The translations under genes and the position numbers were made by a program. Below the pieces are notes generated by a model. It saw only the letters and a program-made list of their open reading frames with translations. It was not told the origin of the DNA and did not search any database. This document shows positions 28,999-39,501 of a stretch of 64,000 bases of DNA, one piece after another. The stretch comes from G020353115 sp964481765 (GTDB taxonomy: Bacteria > Bacteroidota > Bacteroidia > Bacteroidales > VadinHA17): positions 1 to 64,000 of the forward strand of contig CAYZVJ010000002.1 of assembly GCA_964481765.1 (NCBI GenBank). Direction: 5' to 3'. Numbering within the stretch: position 1 is the stretch's first letter; the number at the start of each line of letters is the position of its first letter.

Positions 28999-29613
28999 AT
29001 GAAAAAATTCTATTTAGTTATTGGAGCTATCCTGCTCTTATCTCTTTCATTGCAAGCACAGAAAATAAAAATTGAATCGGGCGATTTTGACTTTCTGAAA
29101 GGAGAGACAATCGTCAAACTTGAATACGATTACAGTGATATGTCTGTTGGTAAATTTGACCGGGAAGAAGATTATGTCAATAAAAAAGTTGATGACTACA
29201 ATAAAAAATATCCGGGAACCGGCAGGGGAGACCAATGGAAGGAAGCATGGATTGGAGACCGGAAATCACGGTTTGAGCCAAAGTTTGAAGAGTTATTGAA
29301 CAATTATCTGAAGCCAAAGGGGATCTCTATTGCTCCGGAACATACGGATGCGGCTTATACCATGATCCTAAAAACAACATTCACTGAACCGGGTTTCAAT
29401 GTTTATGTAACCAAAAAGCCAGCAATAATTAATGTAGAGGCAATCTTTGTAGAAACTGCAAATCCTGAAAACGTTTTGGGCATCATTTCTTCAGAAAAGA
29501 ATCCTGGCAGGACCTTCGGGGATGCTGATTTTGATACCGGTATACGGATCGCTGAAGCGTATGCCAAATGCGGTAAGGAACTGGGCGCTTTTCTTGTAAA
29601 GAAAGTCCTTTAA
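28999..29613 (+). CDS. Secreted protein of unknown function
   Basis: The 204-residue protein has a signal peptide ending at LQAQ. The mature part is charged and mixed alpha/beta, with motifs DREEDYVNKKVDDYNKKYPG and a stretch reading VYVTKKPAIINVEA. I do not recognise the family; similar conserved secreted proteins are common in Bacteroidota. It follows the receptor gene after 21 bp and ends before a terminator, so it may be cotranscribed with the receptor. Confidence 0.7.
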   Translation: MKKFYLVIGAILLLSLSLQAQKIKIESGDFDFLKGETIVKLEYDYSDMSVGKFDREEDYVNKKVDDYNKKYPGTGRGDQWKEAWIGDRKSRFEPKFEELLNNYLKPKGISIAPEHTDAAYTMILKTTFTEPGFNVYVTKKPAIINVEAIFVETANPENVLGIISSEKNPGRTFGDADFDTGIRIAEAYAKCGKELGAFLVKKVL

Positions 29614-29680
29614 TTGGTTTGGGAATTGCCGGTCCATCGGTGAACCGGTATCCCTTTTTCAACCTTGCTATTAATTCACT

Positions 29681-29716
29681 GCTGCCGGATTTTCAGTCCG
29701 GCAGCCTGTTATTTTA
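29681..29716 (+). terminator. Intrinsic terminator candidate
   Basis: A perfect 9-bp stem, GCTGCCGGA and TCCGGCAGC with a 7-nt loop, is followed by a T-rich stretch. It ends the receptor/secreted protein unit before the next radical SAM gene. Confidence 0.75.
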
Positions 29717-29796
29717 TAGCACGATGACGGATCTTATACCCAACAGCCCCTGTCCCAATAAAAATTAGAAAAAGTGAATAATATCACTTAGCTCTC

Positions 29797-31134
29797 ATGA
29801 AGATCCTGTTAATCAATCCACCTCGTTCACCGCAGAATCAGATCCTTGAATCCGCTCCCGAGGAGGCAAAACCATTCATTCACAGGAAGCTCATTGGACC
29901 ACCGCTGGGTTTACTGACCATCGCAGCTGCAACAAAAGATCATGATGTCAGGATTTTTGATATGAAAGGAGAGTATGACCTCGATCCCGCGACACCTCCA
30001 CTACCGGATTTAACCCTTCAACTACTCCGTGAGCATAATCCTGACATCGTAGGTATAACCGTCATCACATCGGAATTCAACTTCTCCATTGAAATATTCA
30101 GAACCGTCAAACAATATGATCCCTCCATTTTAACGGTTGCAGGAGGACTGCATACCACACTCTGTCCTGAAGATTTCACGGATCGGGCAATCGATATTGT
30201 CTGTCCCGGGCAAGCGGGTGATACATTTCGAAAGGTGGTTGAAAACCGGGAGAAGGCCTTTCCATTCCAGAAAATCCCCGGAATATTTATCAACTCACCA
30301 GATGGATTAACCAGGACACCCGGTCATACGCCATTATGGGATGCAGCCGGAAGGGATTTTCTGATGCCTGACCGCAGCCTTCTGAACCGCTGGAGATCAA
30401 CTTACAGGGTAGGGAAAAACATCGAACCGTCGACTTACCTTTTTACATCACAAGGTTGTCCTTATGAATGCACTTTCTGCTCCATCTGGTGCGAGTTCAA
30501 ACAGAAATTCTACCAGCGGGATCTGGAAAGTATCATCTCGGAATTGAAACTGATCGATTATTCAATTGTCCGGTTTGCAGATGCCAACACTATTGTGAAT
30601 GTTGATTTTATTAACCGGCTGTTTGACCGTATTCAGGAAGAAGGTATTGAAAAAGAGTTCATCATGGATGTCCGTGCTGATACAGCAGTAAAATACCCCT
30701 GGCTTATTGAGAAACTTGCCAGAACGGGATTAAAAGTGGTTATCTGTGGATTCGAATCATTCCGGGATGAAGAACTTGCATATTACAAAAAAAAGTTGCC
30801 TGCCGGTATCATTGAAGAAGCCATTCGTGTTTTTCACCAAAACGGAGTCCTGCTGCGTGGTAATTACGTTATTCCGGGTTACTATAATCGCGATGATTTC
30901 AAGGCCCTGGCTGATTATGCTGATTCACACCGGGTGAGTTATGCAGGATATACCATTCTGACTCCAATGCCGGGTACACCACTATACCGGGAAATGAAAG
31001 AGGAAATCATCGATCATGACCTTGCCAAATACAATTTTTTCAACTGCGTAACAACAACCCGGTTGCCGATTGATGAGTTTCACTACGAGGTTGGAAAACT
31101 CTGGTTGATAAAAAAGGGAAAAGATGTGATATGA
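29797..31134 (+). CDS. B12-binding radical SAM protein
   Basis: The 445-residue protein starts with MKILLINPPRS and GPPLGLLTIAAAT, the typical opening of B12-binding radical SAM proteins. VGITVITSEFNF and VAGGLHTTLCPED complete the cobalamin domain. CPYECTFC near residue 225 binds the cluster, and VRFADANTIV and VVICGFESFRD are core strands. It stands alone between a terminator and a convergent acyltransferase gene, so it has its own transcript. The family includes C-methylases and lipid-modifying enzymes; the substrate is unknown. Confidence 0.82.
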   Translation: MKILLINPPRSPQNQILESAPEEAKPFIHRKLIGPPLGLLTIAAATKDHDVRIFDMKGEYDLDPATPPLPDLTLQLLREHNPDIVGITVITSEFNFSIEIFRTVKQYDPSILTVAGGLHTTLCPEDFTDRAIDIVCPGQAGDTFRKVVENREKAFPFQKIPGIFINSPDGLTRTPGHTPLWDAAGRDFLMPDRSLLNRWRSTYRVGKNIEPSTYLFTSQGCPYECTFCSIWCEFKQKFYQRDLESIISELKLIDYSIVRFADANTIVNVDFINRLFDRIQEEGIEKEFIMDVRADTAVKYPWLIEKLARTGLKVVICGFESFRDEELAYYKKKLPAGIIEEAIRVFHQNGVLLRGNYVIPGYYNRDDFKALADYADSHRVSYAGYTILTPMPGTPLYREMKEEIIDHDLAKYNFFNCVTTTRLPIDEFHYEVGKLWLIKKGKDVI

Positions 31135-31206
31135 TGTTCTTGGGATCTTAATTTTTCACGATACGCAATCAGGCGATCCTCTATGTACACTACCATTGGA
31201 TTCCGG

Positions 31207-31240
31207 CATTCATCCATCACCTCTGAAAAGAGGATGAATG
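31207..31240. terminator. Hairpin at the convergent gene boundary
   Basis: CATTCATCC and GGATGAATG pair around an inner CCTCT-GAAA-AGAGG stem-loop. It overlaps the 3' end of the PlsC-like gene and could terminate transcription from either side. No long T-run follows it directly on the plus strand. Confidence 0.45.
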
Positions 31241-32551
31241 ACATTCCTCTTTCAGTTGCTCATATTCCTTCGTAAGATATTGCCTCACCTGTTTTGCCCG
31301 TTTGGAATAGTTCTCACCAAAATTACTGTCTGTGATTTTTATCCGGGGAAATATTTTCTGAATAATAGAATAGCTTTTTCCCCAAAATTCATCCTTTTTC
31401 AGTACTTCATCCGTTCCACAAAAAAGGATGGGGAGAATATCCATTTCCAGTTTTTCGGCGATATAAAAAGCACCCCGGTGAAAACGCTGGATTTTTTTGG
31501 ACCTGGAGCGGGTCCCCTCCGGAAAAACGATGATGGAATATCCCTTTTCAACCCTTCCCCTGAGCTTTTCAAAAACCCGGTCAATACCAGCAGAAACATT
31601 GTAGAAATCAGCAAGCTTGGAAATGTGACCAAAAATGGGGGAGTTGTAAACCCAATCATTCGTCAGGATAATTGCCTTGGGGCATAATCGAAACATAAGC
31701 GTTGTATCGATCAGGGATTGATGATTAGAAATAAGTACAGCCGGCTTTATAAATTTTTCTTGCGTTTCATTGATTAGCCTGGCCCTCATGGGGATAATCC
31801 ATATGAAAAACCGTGAGTAATACATCACCATATAGTGAAAAATCAATTTCCTGTGTTCAATGTCCAAAAACAGGAGCGCGTACACCAGCAATCCGAATAA
31901 TCCCAGTAATCCGCTTCCTAGCACCAGAATAAAATAAGTCCATAAGGTTTGAATGATCTGAAGGAATGTCAGCGGCTTCGCCCCTCTTTCAATCCGTTTA
32001 CTAAAAAGTCTCTCATAAGCAATCCTTTGAAAATAAACAGTATATAAAAGCATGCTGGCGACACCTGTTAAGGCAAGACCGATAAACCTGCCTGTCCTGT
32101 TATCTGTGATTGCAAGGAGCAAAAATCCGGCAACCAGGAGAACCAGGCAGGCGAGCTGAAAACAAGCAGATGAAGACCATTTTATTCCTCTCCCTCCATG
32201 ATGAAAGGAAAACAATACCGTTGTTCCCAGGAACAAATTCAATCCGTATATCAAGATCCAGGGAACGGATACATCTCTTCCAATTCCAAAGAAGAAACCG
32301 ATACCCGCAGTAACGATAAACGCAAGGAGGCTGCTTAGAAATGCTATGGTCGTCAGTTCAAAATTCCTGAAAATAAGGTAGAGAACAATCAACACAGCAA
32401 GAGCAACAACGATGGATACCGTTCCGGGACTTGTACCCATGATAAAAAAACATACGCTTTCCTGGTTGATCAGATAGAAGAAAAAAAACATCAGTCCGGG
32501 CAACACAATCCAGGAAAGAATGTACATTATCTTTTTCAATCCCGAATTCAT
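31217..32551 (-). CDS. PlsC-family acyltransferase with multi-pass N-terminus
   Basis: The 444-residue protein has six or seven hydrophobic segments in the first 240 residues. A 1-acylglycerol-3-phosphate acyltransferase domain follows, with NHQSLIDT (H-x4-D) and FPEGTRS, both intact. Such enzymes transfer acyl groups from ACP or CoA to a hydroxyl of a lipid. The unusual membrane domain resembles aryl polyene/xanthomonadin acyltransferases. Its ATG overlaps the stop of the exporter-methyltransferase gene, so they are coupled. It may attach the polyene to a membrane lipid. Confidence 0.83.
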   Translation of the reverse strand: MNSGLKKIMYILSWIVLPGLMFFFFYLINQESVCFFIMGTSPGTVSIVVALAVLIVLYLIFRNFELTTIAFLSSLLAFIVTAGIGFFFGIGRDVSVPWILIYGLNLFLGTTVLFSFHHGGRGIKWSSSACFQLACLVLLVAGFLLLAITDNRTGRFIGLALTGVASMLLYTVYFQRIAYERLFSKRIERGAKPLTFLQIIQTLWTYFILVLGSGLLGLFGLLVYALLFLDIEHRKLIFHYMVMYYSRFFIWIIPMRARLINETQEKFIKPAVLISNHQSLIDTTLMFRLCPKAIILTNDWVYNSPIFGHISKLADFYNVSAGIDRVFEKLRGRVEKGYSIIVFPEGTRSRSKKIQRFHRGAFYIAEKLEMDILPILFCGTDEVLKKDEFWGKSYSIIQKIFPRIKITDSNFGENYSKRAKQVRQYLTKEYEQLKEECHSSSFQR

Positions 32552-35500
32552 GATGTTGTTCGTTTGGCGATATAGATTAAATTTGATGTATACCGTGTAT
32601 TATCAATCACTTCAACTGTGAATTTCTGTTTCGCTAAAATGTTGGTCAGCCCGGTTCTTGTTGGAAAGAACAGGTCTCGTTTTTCATCCAGGGTCTTATT
32701 AAATGCCAACCGTGTGGAAAAAAATTCAGATAGCCTGGTTAAAAAATGTCTTGATTTCAATTCCGCATCACCTTCCCGGATGATAACCCTGCCTTCGGGT
32801 GCAAGCTTTTCGGCACACCGATGGATCAGTTTTTCCTGCATATCATAGGGCATATAGTGCAACACATCGCTCAGAATAAAGGCGTTGCTTTCCGGTAGAT
32901 CTATCTCATTAATATTTCCATGAGTAAATACAATCCGGTTGCTTTTTGCCTGACAATGATTGGCAACCGCAATTTTTTCCCCGTCATAATCAATACCTGT
33001 TAATGTACGACCGGGAGTAAGGATACTCAACATGTAAGTCATGGACCCATAACCACATCCGATATCAGTTATGGCACCCTCTCCCGGCAGCAATTCATGA
33101 AACAAGGTGTAATCCTTCTCCAGGCGAATTTTAACTTTCATATACCATTCAAGCACAGGTCCTTTAAAAATATAATTTTTTATGANNNNNNNNNNNNNNN
33201 NNNNNNNNNNNNNNNNNNNNNNNNNNNNNNNNNNNNNNNNNNNNNNNNNNNNNNNNNNNNNNNNNNNNNNNNNNNNNNNNNNNNNTTAACTTTCATATAC
33301 CATTCAAGCACAGGTCCTTTAAAAATATAATTTTTTATGAGGCCCCTCCTGAGAATATCCGGGGCTCTTAACCTGCCTGTGAACTGTTTAAACTGGATTC
33401 TTATTTGTTCATTGATCTCCCTGACCTCCACTGAAACCTGAGCATTCCCGTACTCCCCTGCCAGTGATATTGGTTCTGCATGAGCTATTCTGATTTTATC
33501 CGGTAATAAGAAGGAAGCTCTTCCATCAAAACAGGCACTGGCCCTGAAAAAAAACATGGGAATAACACTCATCCCGGTCAGTCTGGCAAGATGAATCAGT
33601 TTTTCATCAACCCGTGGATAAGGATCAGTTGAACGGCCAGGCAATGGAACAGTATAAACAACAGATATGGCGTTATTGTTTTCGTTATCGTGATTCCCGT
33701 CCGGAAAGAAATGGTTAAATAACCTCCTTGGGATTCCGAAAAACAGATCAAACCGCTTTCCTCCCTGTTGGTTTTCGGGCTCATAGATCACCACCCTTCT
33801 ATTCACCGCATGAAGAACCAGTTGACTCCAAACCGGTTCAGCAGTGAATGCATAAATGCCAGGGGCCAACGGTATACCTGAAAAGAGAAGGTTCTTTCTT
33901 CTTGAGAATCCTACGGAAAAAAGTATTCCTTTCGAACAACAATGGATAAGCTCAACTAACAACCTGTATCGTCTATTCCTGCCCACAGGCAGAACATAGA
34001 TCGGGATAACCAGCAAAACGAAAACACCATGGAACACGGTCAATATCAGTATTCTGTAAAATGATACAATCGCCTCTACAAATGTAATCGGGTATAATTT
34101 TTCGGTGCTTCTGCGGGATATAAGCCACCGAAACAAGATGGGTTGAACGGTAAATGAGATGATAATAACGCTGATAATTCCCACGACAGATACCGCAGCT
34201 ATGGATTTCAAAGCAGGATGTTTTGCAAACAGTAAAACCCCGATCCCAACGACAGTTGTTGTTGCAGATAAAAGAATGGATGTTTTATAGGAATTGAAAT
34301 TTTGATAACCGAATTTATACTCCTGCAACAACCCACGCATAATGAAGAGAGAGTAATCAATTCCAAGACCAAAAACAAAGGTTGAAATGATGATGTTAAA
34401 GATGGTGAACTGAATGCCCATCATACCCATGATACCCAGTGTCCATAACCAGCTTAACAGGATGGGTATAAAACCGATTGTAGCTAACTCTATCCTGCCA
34501 AAATAGAGAAGAAGGAAAGAGAACACCAAACTCATTGAAACGATAAGAAGAAACTTGAAATTCGATTTCAGCACTTCAATCAGCTTGTCTGTTATAAAGG
34601 ATTTATCAAAAATAATGACTTCATCATCCCCGAAACGGGAAAAAATCAGATCTCGCTGTTCCCTGTCAATTTTAAGCTGGTTAGCGATGTAAACTTCATC
34701 TTCAGATTCGGAGATCCAATCCTTAAAAACCGCCAGATCCAGTTTCAAAAACTCTTTCCCGGAAATTGGCCGGTAGTCCCGATCGATCATGCTCCTGATA
34801 CCATCAAAAGCACTCTCTTTAAAATGGTATTGAGATCCGGCAGAAACCAGATCAGATAACAATGTTTCTTTCTTGCCCCCAGACCAGTATTGTTTCCACC
34901 GTTCAATCCTCTTTTCCTGTATCGAGTCGGAGACAAAAAATGAACTTATAGATAAGTAATTACTGACTATATTCTCCTGTTTTAACTTCTTAAATTCAGG
35001 CAATAGTTTTTCATTGCTGCACAATGCTTCATTGAAATCTTTTCCTCTTGTCACAATATAGGTTGAATTCAGGGTCAGGTCGGTAAGTTGACTTAAATTG
35101 ACTTCGGCTGTTGTTAATTCATCAGACATATAGTTCATTGCATACATATTCCCCTCAAATCCAACCTTTCGAAAGAAAAAGAGAGAAAGAAATGAAATAA
35201 AAAAAACCGCACCGATGACATACCTGTTTTTATCAAATGGTATTGCAGATATTTTCTGAATCAGCCCCACGTGTAGTTTACTATCATTTCCAGGTTCTTT
35301 TTTAATGAAGTGAGGCAGTACCAGTAAAGAAAACAGGGAAGCGATAAATACACTGAATGCTGCAAAAAGTCCAAGATCCTTAAGTACATCGGATGCAATC
35401 AACAAGAGGCAAAGAAATGCAGATCCGGTGGTTAGACTGCTCATCAGCACGGGTGAAGCGATATCATCAAGCACTTTTTCAACCGATCGAACGTGCTTGA

Positions 35501-36554
35501 AATGGGTAAAGAAGTGCAGACCATAATCAATGGTTATTCCAAGCAATACTGATCCGATTGCCAGAGAGATCGCTGAAACGCCATGTGAGACAAAGGAAAG
35601 GATAGAAAGCGAGAGGATTGCCCCAAAGATTGCCGGAAGAAAAATAACAAAAAAGAGTACAAATCGCCTGAAAAAAAGACCAATCAATAACAGGATTAAG
35701 ATAACAGCAATGCTAATGGTTACCGCTATGTCCTTTTTTATTCGGTTGGCATTGCCAACAGCAACGGCAACACCACCATAATATTCAGCTGTCACATCTC
35801 CCATCTTATCTTCCAGCAGACCAATCTGCTCATCAATGGTCTGAATCAAATGCTTATTCATTTTTGATTCGCTGGATGGATGTGCAGGAGTGATAAAAAT
35901 AAACAGGTGTTTCAGGTTGCTGGTAAAAAAATGATCCTCATGCATTACAAAATTTTCTGCAACCTGAAATTCTTCCAATTTGGCAAGTGCAAGGGGTGTA
36001 AAACTAAGCGGATCGAGCACAATAAATTTTTTAAATATTGAGCTCGCCGGGGAGACAAGTGTCCTGTAATTTCTTTTTACACCCTGATGTATTGATTCCT
36101 CCCGGATCAGGCTATCGATCACCAGATAATCCACTTCATCCAGAAATAGCGGCAAGTGTTTGTGTATGAAATCGTAGATTTCCAATACCTGTTCTTCACC
36201 TGCCGATACCAATACCTCTGTGGTATAATCAGGATAGAGGGTTTGTTTTATAGAATCCGCCAGGATATCGGCAAATTCGATCAAACGTTCCGGAGCAATA
36301 TTCCTTCCCGAATCCGCTGGCGATACGGTAATGACCAACTTGTCGATGAAGTCAAACTTACGGTATACCTTACCAACCCGATCCAGTTGTTTATCTTTGG
36401 GCATAATCCGGGTGATATCCTCTTCAAAAGAGAGCCCTAAAATGAAGAAGCCGGAAACAACAAACAGGATGAGAAAGATCAGGCTCAGAAAGATCTTCCT
36501 GTTCCTGAAAAAATGAAAAGAATTAACAAAAAACCGGGTCATAAAATTACCCAT
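32548..36554 (-). CDS. MMPL exporter fused to C-terminal methyltransferase, split by false gap
   Basis: Removing 155 bp of artefact (100 N and one 55-bp copy) leaves 3852 bp in one frame, a 1283-residue protein from the ATG at 36554 (36575 is a TTG). Residues 1 to about 830 form an RND/MMPL exporter with two membrane halves, each with a GxxxDY motif (TIDYGLH near 341, GIDYSLF near 733) and two large periplasmic loops. Residues about 850-1050 look like a degenerate acyltransferase domain lacking H-x4-D. The end is a class I methyltransferase with DIGCGYGSM near 1115 and LSDVLHYMP. Aryl polyene and flexirubin loci carry MMPL exporters for the pigment. The methyltransferase also reads alone from an internal start at 33156, but that codon is only an apparent start. 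Confidence 0.82.
33131..33340. other. Scaffold gap with duplicated 55-bp contig ends
   Basis: N at 33186-33285 is flanked by identical copies at 33131-33185 and 33286-33340. Collapse joins exporter and methyltransferase in frame (36554 to 33156 minus 155 is a multiple of three). Confidence 0.95.
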
Positions 36555-36599
36555 ATCATCATCTGTATAGATCAATAGTTGGAAACCAGCATCACCCGA

Positions 36600-37820
36600 T
36601 TACCCATTGACTTGCTGCAATTCATTCGGATTCCTTCTATTCCTCCTGAAAAATGAGAGGCTCATGAAGGTAATTCCTCCCAGAAACAGAGCCAGTAACG
36701 CACCAAAAACAAGACTCCCAATTACATATTGAAAAATATTGGTCATTACTACATCAAAATCAATATGTCTGCTGAATTTTATCGCTGCAGATCCATTGCC
36801 AAGAATTATTCCACCTGTTTTATAACTGAAATACAGGACCAAAGGGATCATGGGTGGGATACTGATATTTGCAGTGGTAATAACGATCGGCTTGTTCATT
36901 TTGAAGAGATATGCCAAAAAGATGGCAATGGCAAGTTGCCATCCCCAGATGGGCAGTATTCCACAAAATATACCGAGAGTCACAGACATTGAGAGTTTTA
37001 AATTCGAATCACTTGGAGTAAGAAACAGCTCCTGCATTGAGCGCTTAAATCCCTTTCGTTTAAAATCCCGGACAAATTTGAATGGTTTTATGTAAAAAAA
37101 TGCCACAAAAAACAGGATAGTATTCAACACACTGATCCGCAAAAAGTCCCGTATGGGCCGAAAATGTGTGACCCGTCTTTCCTGCGGAGGATAGTAAACA
37201 TCGACAGGAACCGAGTCAATTTCAATTCCATTCCAGCAGGAACGGACCAATATTTCCACCTCAAACTCATATTTTGTAGAATAAAACGTTATATCCTGTA
37301 AATGCTTTAAAGGATAAAGCCTGTATCCACATTGAGTATCAGGAATTCTCTTGCCTGTGTAAAGCCGGAACCAAAAGTTCGAGAATTTATTGGCAAATGT
37401 ATTCCTGGCTGGAACGTTCTTTCCCGGCATTCTTCGTTCACCAACCACAATGGAACTTCCATTTTGGGAAAGGCGGTTTATAAAGTGCGGCAGGTCTGCA
37501 GGGAGATGCTGTCCATCAGAATCTATGGTAATGGCATACTCATACCCCAGGTCCATCGCCCGTAAAAATCCTTTTTTTATGGCATACCCCTTCCCTCTGT
37601 TCCTCGGGTAATCAACGACATCAACCTTTTTGTTTACGCCATTTTCAAGCAGCGTTTGCGTTTTATCCGTCGATCCGTCATTTACCACGATAACCTGATG
37701 CGTGTACCGGCTAACTTCTTCAATGAGGTCCGGAAGTGTATCAGAATTATTGTATGTGGGAATGATCACACAGCACTTCTTTTCCCTGAAGAGATTCTGA
37801 TATTTCCCATTCACTTCCAT
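36600..37820 (-). CDS. GT2 glycosyltransferase with DUF2062 membrane domain
   Basis: The 406-residue protein has a GT-A domain: VIIPTYNN, VVNDGSTDKT, a TIDSDGQHLP motif (DxD-like), and a CGYRLYPL segment. A DUF2062 domain with three or four transmembrane helices follows (GIFCGILPIWGWQ). This two-domain form is characteristic of aryl polyene and xanthomonadin loci. It probably transfers a sugar to a lipid carrier or to the product. It starts the minus-strand group that continues into the exporter and PlsC genes. A 162-bp divergent region separates it from the CrtI-like gene. Confidence 0.86.
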   Translation of the reverse strand: MEVNGKYQNLFREKKCCVIIPTYNNSDTLPDLIEEVSRYTHQVIVVNDGSTDKTQTLLENGVNKKVDVVDYPRNRGKGYAIKKGFLRAMDLGYEYAITIDSDGQHLPADLPHFINRLSQNGSSIVVGERRMPGKNVPARNTFANKFSNFWFRLYTGKRIPDTQCGYRLYPLKHLQDITFYSTKYEFEVEILVRSCWNGIEIDSVPVDVYYPPQERRVTHFRPIRDFLRISVLNTILFFVAFFYIKPFKFVRDFKRKGFKRSMQELFLTPSDSNLKLSMSVTLGIFCGILPIWGWQLAIAIFLAYLFKMNKPIVITTANISIPPMIPLVLYFSYKTGGIILGNGSAAIKFSRHIDFDVVMTNIFQYVIGSLVFGALLALFLGGITFMSLSFFRRNRRNPNELQQVNG

Positions 37821-37982
37821 GCTACAAAAATAATCTTATCACCGGTTTTTCACAGATAACCGGAAAAATTAATTGATCTGAATTCATTATATTCGGAACG
37901 CATTTGAACCGGTTCTCCGTTAAAAAGATAACACAATCGATTGGAAACCAGAAGATCATTACTATAGTGGAAAGAGCCTAAA

Positions 37983-39494
37983 ATGAAAAAGTTTGATGTA
38001 ATAGTCATTGGAAGCGGACTGGGAGGTTTGCTATGCGGTGCCATTCTGAGTAAAGAAGGGTATAGGGTGTGCCTGGTTGAAAAGAATGACAAAATCGGGG
38101 GGGCATTACAAACCTTTGTCAGGGATGGTGTCAGGTTCGACGTTGGAGTACACTATTTTGGGGGGTTTGCACCCGGGCAAAACCTCTACCAGCTTTTCAA
38201 ATATGTTGGGATACATGACAAATTGAAAGTTAGCAAACTGGATGAAAATGGATTTGACCTGATAACCTTTGCCGGCGATCAGAATGAGTATCCGCTTTCC
38301 CAGGGTCACCATCGTTTCATCCAGAATCTTCTTCCTTTTTTCCCGGATGAAAAAAAGGCGTTAACCCGGTATATTGACAAATTGCATGAGATGTGCAGTA
38401 ACTTCCCGTTATACAACCTTACCTATAAAAGAAAAAAAGAACTGGGAGACAAATTTGAAGAACTGAATGCAAAGGAATTTATTGCTACAATAACATCCAA
38501 TCCGAAATTACAGATGGTACTGGCAGCAACCAATCCTTTGTATGCCGGAGAATCCGAAACGACTCCATTCTATTTGCATGCTCTTATCAACAATTCCTAT
38601 ATTGAAAGTGCATGGAGATGTGAGGGCGGAGGATCACAAATTGCCACTCATCTGATGAAGCTCATAAAACAAAACCAGGGAGTCTTTTACTTGAATGCAG
38701 CAGTTGAAAAGTTCGTGGTAAAAAACGGAATGATCGAGTCTGTCGTTCTCGAAAATGAGCAACGACTCGAAGCTGATCAATTTATATCCAATGTTCACCC
38801 TGCCATAACCATGGAAATGATCGATCCGGGGATGATCAGAAAATCATACAGTAAACGGATCAAATCCCTGCAAAATACGACTTCTGCATTTATCGTTAAC
38901 GCAATCCTGAAAAAAGGATTCCTCGAATTCTGGAATTACAACCGGTATCATTACCGTCAGAATGATGTATGGAATTGCAACCGCTACAGGGAAGAGAACT
39001 GGCCCACGGGTTTGGTTGCTTTTATGTCTTCCAACAGAGGTGCCGATGATTTTGCAGAGGGGATTACCCTCATGACCTATATGAATTTTTCAGATGTCAA
39101 CAGATGGAGCAATACGTTCAATACAGTATCCAGACCAAGTGACCGGGGTAAAGATTATTTCGAATTTAAACAGCAGAAGGGATGGAAGCTCATCAAAGCT
39201 GCGGAAGAGATCATTCCAGGACTCACGGATAACATCGTTTCGTTTTCCGCCTCTTCCCCCCTAACCTTTCGGGATTACCTGGGAACCAAAGATGGATCAA
39301 TATATGGTGTCATGAAAAATTGCAGAAATCCACTACAAACATTCATTTCACCCCGTACAAAAATTCCAAACCTCTTCCTGGCCGGACAAAATCTTGACCT
39401 GCACGGTATTCTGGGAGTTACCATCAGCTCTATCCTAACCTGTTCTGAGTTTATGAAATCATCCTCTTTGATCGTTAAAATACTAAACTCCTGA
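37983..39494 (+). CDS. CrtI-type FAD-dependent oxidoreductase
   Basis: The 503-residue protein begins with VIVIGSGLGGLLCGAIL, a dinucleotide-binding loop, then VEKNDKIGGALQTF and RFDVGVHYFGG. The C-terminal motif NLFLAGQNLDLHGILGV is like that of phytoene desaturases and retinol saturases. It dehydrogenates or saturates polyenes using FAD. Flexirubin loci contain such a gene; here it may introduce or remove double bonds. It opens the plus-strand operon that runs to the PaaK-like ligase gene. Confidence 0.85.
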   Translation: MKKFDVIVIGSGLGGLLCGAILSKEGYRVCLVEKNDKIGGALQTFVRDGVRFDVGVHYFGGFAPGQNLYQLFKYVGIHDKLKVSKLDENGFDLITFAGDQNEYPLSQGHHRFIQNLLPFFPDEKKALTRYIDKLHEMCSNFPLYNLTYKRKKELGDKFEELNAKEFIATITSNPKLQMVLAATNPLYAGESETTPFYLHALINNSYIESAWRCEGGGSQIATHLMKLIKQNQGVFYLNAAVEKFVVKNGMIESVVLENEQRLEADQFISNVHPAITMEMIDPGMIRKSYSKRIKSLQNTTSAFIVNAILKKGFLEFWNYNRYHYRQNDVWNCNRYREENWPTGLVAFMSSNRGADDFAEGITLMTYMNFSDVNRWSNTFNTVSRPSDRGKDYFEFKQQKGWKLIKAAEEIIPGLTDNIVSFSASSPLTFRDYLGTKDGSIYGVMKNCRNPLQTFISPRTKIPNLFLAGQNLDLHGILGVTISSILTCSEFMKSSSLIVKILNS

Positions 39495-39501
39495 AAATGA
39501 T

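Noticed and set aside
32548..33156. Stand-alone methyltransferase gene
   Set aside because: Its apparent start is inside the exporter C-terminus; collapse of the duplicated 55 bp shows one fused frame.
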